DNA of 64,000 nt, from contig JACSVZ010000022.1 in NCBI GenBank assembly GCA_014706295.1, positions 13,038,830 to 13,102,829 of the forward strand, written 5' to 3'. This document shows positions 61,573 to 64,000 of the stretch, piece after piece. How positions within the stretch are numbered: position 1 is the first letter of the stretch; each line of letters starts with the position of its first letter. The DNA is from Lycocorax pyrrhopterus obiensis (taxonomy: Eukaryota; Chordata; Aves; Passeriformes; Paradisaeidae). Below the pieces are notes generated by a model. That model was not told the DNA's origin and did not search any database. It saw only the letters and a list, made by a program, of their open reading frames with translations. Both the position numbers and the translations under genes were made by a program.

Positions 61573-64000
61573 CTAAAACAAACAAACAAGCAAGTATAGA
61601 GCCAAGCAGAGAATAAATTCTACCTTCTGGCTGGAAGCTGCAAGATTAGAAGGCAGATGATATCAAAGTCATTGCCTCATCTTGTTTCCTCCTGAGCTCA
61701 GTTCTTTTGAAGGTGTAAATCCAGAGCAACTTCAATCCAGCGGAGGGTTTGGCCTTCCAGTGTTTGGAGGGGCAAACAGTTAAAAAAATTCCACAAAGGA
61801 AAAACTGCAAACAGCAGGGACCACTTGCCCTGTGTTTCATTCCAGTGCTAAGTGGTTTCCAAAAGACAACCTGCCTGTGAGAGTTGAGCATCAAATGAAC
61901 AAACCCACCCAGGGCTGCTCTAATGCAACAGGTGGAGCCTGTTAAGAGGGACGGGATGGGCACTTAGCAGTGCTATTAGCACTGAAAACTGCTGACTATG
62001 GAACCAGGACGGTCTCTGCGGACTCATGAGCCTGAAGGGCTCTTTATTTTCCCTCTTAAATGAGCTTATAAGCAAAGGTGGAGGTGCCAGGAACAATCCC
62101 TGGTCAGGTTAAGCAGGTGGTCCTTCCAGTGGGACCTCTCATCCTCCTGCAAGGCACCTCGTGGTCTCTGGAGGTTGCCTACAGCCCTTACAGCTGGGTT
62201 TTGCTGCTGGGAGGCCACAGATCTCTTCTCAACACACACATGAAGACAATGCGTCCCAGGAGCCAGACGGAGTGAAAAGCCTCTGCTGGCTCGACTGACT
62301 GAGCCCAGTATAATAATAATAATTTCTAAACCATCCCACTAATTATTATGAGGGAAGTCGCTAATCATCTGCCAGAGAGGCTTGAGTTATGCAGGATCAC
62401 ACCTCTGCTTGTTAAAAACTGCTTTGCCGTGATTTATAAATTTAGAAGCGTATCCGTCCTCCCTAATACCTTCTCCAGAGCTGAGTCTGCAAAGCGCTCA
62501 CTCAGGGTGTAAAACGCTACAGCTACACCGACTTGGGCAGGGATTTACAGCAGCAGGAGCTGGCTGCCGTGTCCTGTTTAAAACCCAGTATTGTCAGGAG
62601 GGAAATCAAATCATAGGAGGCTACGCGAGAGAAACAAATTTCAGGGGCAAAAGGTAAAACAGCGGAATCTCTACTCAATTGAAGTGCAAATGTTCCCGAT
62701 GCTAAATGGCTTCCTGACAGGCAGGGCCAACATTTAATAAATAAAAGGAAGCATAAAGATTCCCAGTACACCCACCCGTGCTGACTCACGGACTTGTGCT
62801 GCATTCAAAACCGATGCATGGTAAAAGTTCCCATTTAAGCACTATTCAAGGCCTTGAAACAATTTGACTAATGCATTTCCTCAATTTCTTTTCACACCCC
62901 TTTAATTCATATTCCCCCAATTTTCTTCTTTTTTCTTTCATTCATGCTGGTCTGTTTGCTAACCTGCCCGCAGCCACTGTGCCCCTCCCTGCCCACAGCG
63001 GCTCAGGGGCAGCTGGGGGCTGAGCTGAGCAGCTCCACGGGGAATGATGTGGGAAACTCCCTGCTGCCGATGCTCAGGACACGCTGACCACACACAGTTC
63101 TGCTAGGATGTGGCCTGATGCAAAGTAGTGGGGTTATTTTTCCCTCCCCAAAATGTAGGGCTATTCTCTCAGCTTCTTCCTCTTTCTTCTGGGAGCAACA
63201 AAACCAGGGCTGCAGAAAAATCGTGTAAGGAGCGGGGCTGGACCGGGATCAGCCACCCCAAAGGTTGTCCAGGAGGTATCAGTGTCCCCATACAGTGTCC
63301 AGCACACTTCAGTCTGCAAGACAGAGCTGATCTGCCTCCATCTCTCCTGTGCCCACTGAGTCCTATTTCACACATTTTGTTGGAAAAAAAAAAGGTAAAA
63401 TCGGGAGCCTGTGCTGTCTCAGCAGTGTTTGGGTTACTGAACCCCGTGGGACAGCAGCCCCTTGCAGCCAGACACTGTCCAGCCCTAAGGAAGAACTTCT
63501 TCCACACCTTAATAAGCAATTTATACCAGAACAGTTCATACCTCTGCTCCCTAGAGCTGCCTCCCTCTGAGGATAATGGTGCACAGAGCACTCTGTGTTC
63601 CTCACACCACACTCACCCCTTCCACCTCCCTGCATCTCACTGAAAATGCTGTATATTGGTCATCTGGCGTGGTTTTAGGGACATGGTGGACTTGGCATTG
63701 CTAGGTTAACAGTTGGACTTGATGATCCTAGAAGTATTTTCCAACCAAAATGATTCTTTCATGCTATGACAGCAGGGTCCTGAAAAAGCCCACAGAACTG
63801 CTACGTTTGGGACAAGGACACATGAGACTGTTGCCTACTTTTCACTTTTATGTCCAAGAAGCACTTGACATGAAATTAAAAAGCAGCACTTTTGCAGATA
63901 CTCCTTGCTGGATGTTTGGTGTCTGATCTGGCTGTGAAATATCCCCCTGGAGATGCTGCACGTCCTCCTCCTTCACGAGCACCTCCGACCTGGGTGCAGC
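61573..64000 (-). other. CDH4: CDH4 intron upstream of exon 10 (partial)
   Basis: Intronic sequence continues to the window edge. I looked for the preceding coding exon, expected to end in a GMVTVVK-like segment, and did not find it. The region contains a CR1 fragment (63669-63769) and an AT-rich block with TAAT words (about 62305-62480). Confidence 0.8.
63669..63769 (+). mobile_element. CR1-type LINE 3' terminal fragment, antisense to CDH4
   Basis: Contains gtggttttagggacatggtg, acttggcattgctaggttaa, agttggacttgatgatccta, gaagtattttccaac and gattctttcatgctatga, the typical CR1 3' terminus on the + strand. Confidence 0.88.

Overview
This is a vertebrate nuclear genomic window, most likely from a bird. 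Spliced coding exons are separated by long non-coding DNA, several CR1-type LINE fragments are present (the dominant interspersed repeat of birds and other sauropsids), and the two recognisable genes are TAF4 and CDH4, which are convergent neighbours in human (20q13.33) and remain so here. CDH4 introns are very compact (about 1-4 kb in the visible half), which fits an avian chromosome. Species cannot be fixed from the sequence. No bacterial, viral or CRISPR content was seen.

Left end (1 to about 8.6 kb, + strand): the last six coding exons of TAF4, a TFIID scaffold subunit. They encode its C-terminal 255 residues and the TAA stop at 6883-6885, followed by an AT-rich 3' UTR of probably about 1.3-1.7 kb. 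One intron starts with GC instead of GT, one is only 81 bp, and the last intron contains a small CpG-rich patch.

Middle (about 8.6-39.5 kb): intergenic DNA with no recognisable gene. It holds CR1 fragments (17.5 kb; a back-to-back pair at 24.5-24.7 kb), an 11-bp minisatellite (13.77-14.09 kb), two short telomere-like repeats in opposite orientation (14.84 and 16.60 kb), simple repeats, and several AT-rich blocks dense in homeodomain, SOX, POU or FOX-like words. The last are candidate regulatory elements that need alignment to test. The many ORFs here look like chance or repeat-derived frames.

Right end (about 39.5-64 kb, - strand): the 3' half of CDH4 (R-cadherin). A probable long 3' UTR (about 39.5-44.7 kb) precedes seven coding exons, here numbered 16 back to 10 by analogy with the human gene. 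They encode 458 residues: the end of EC3, EC4, EC5, the transmembrane helix and the full catenin-binding tail ending GGGEED. All CDH4 splice sites are canonical and the frame is intact. The window stops inside the intron upstream of exon 10.

The two genes are functionally unrelated (general transcription factor versus adhesion receptor). No new biological system could be demonstrated. The most checkable oddities are the GC-AG intron and intronic CpG island of TAF4, the genome-encoded A-tract just after the CDH4 stop codon, a CR1 copy about 22 bp from a CDH4 splice donor, and the minisatellite and telomere-like repeats.
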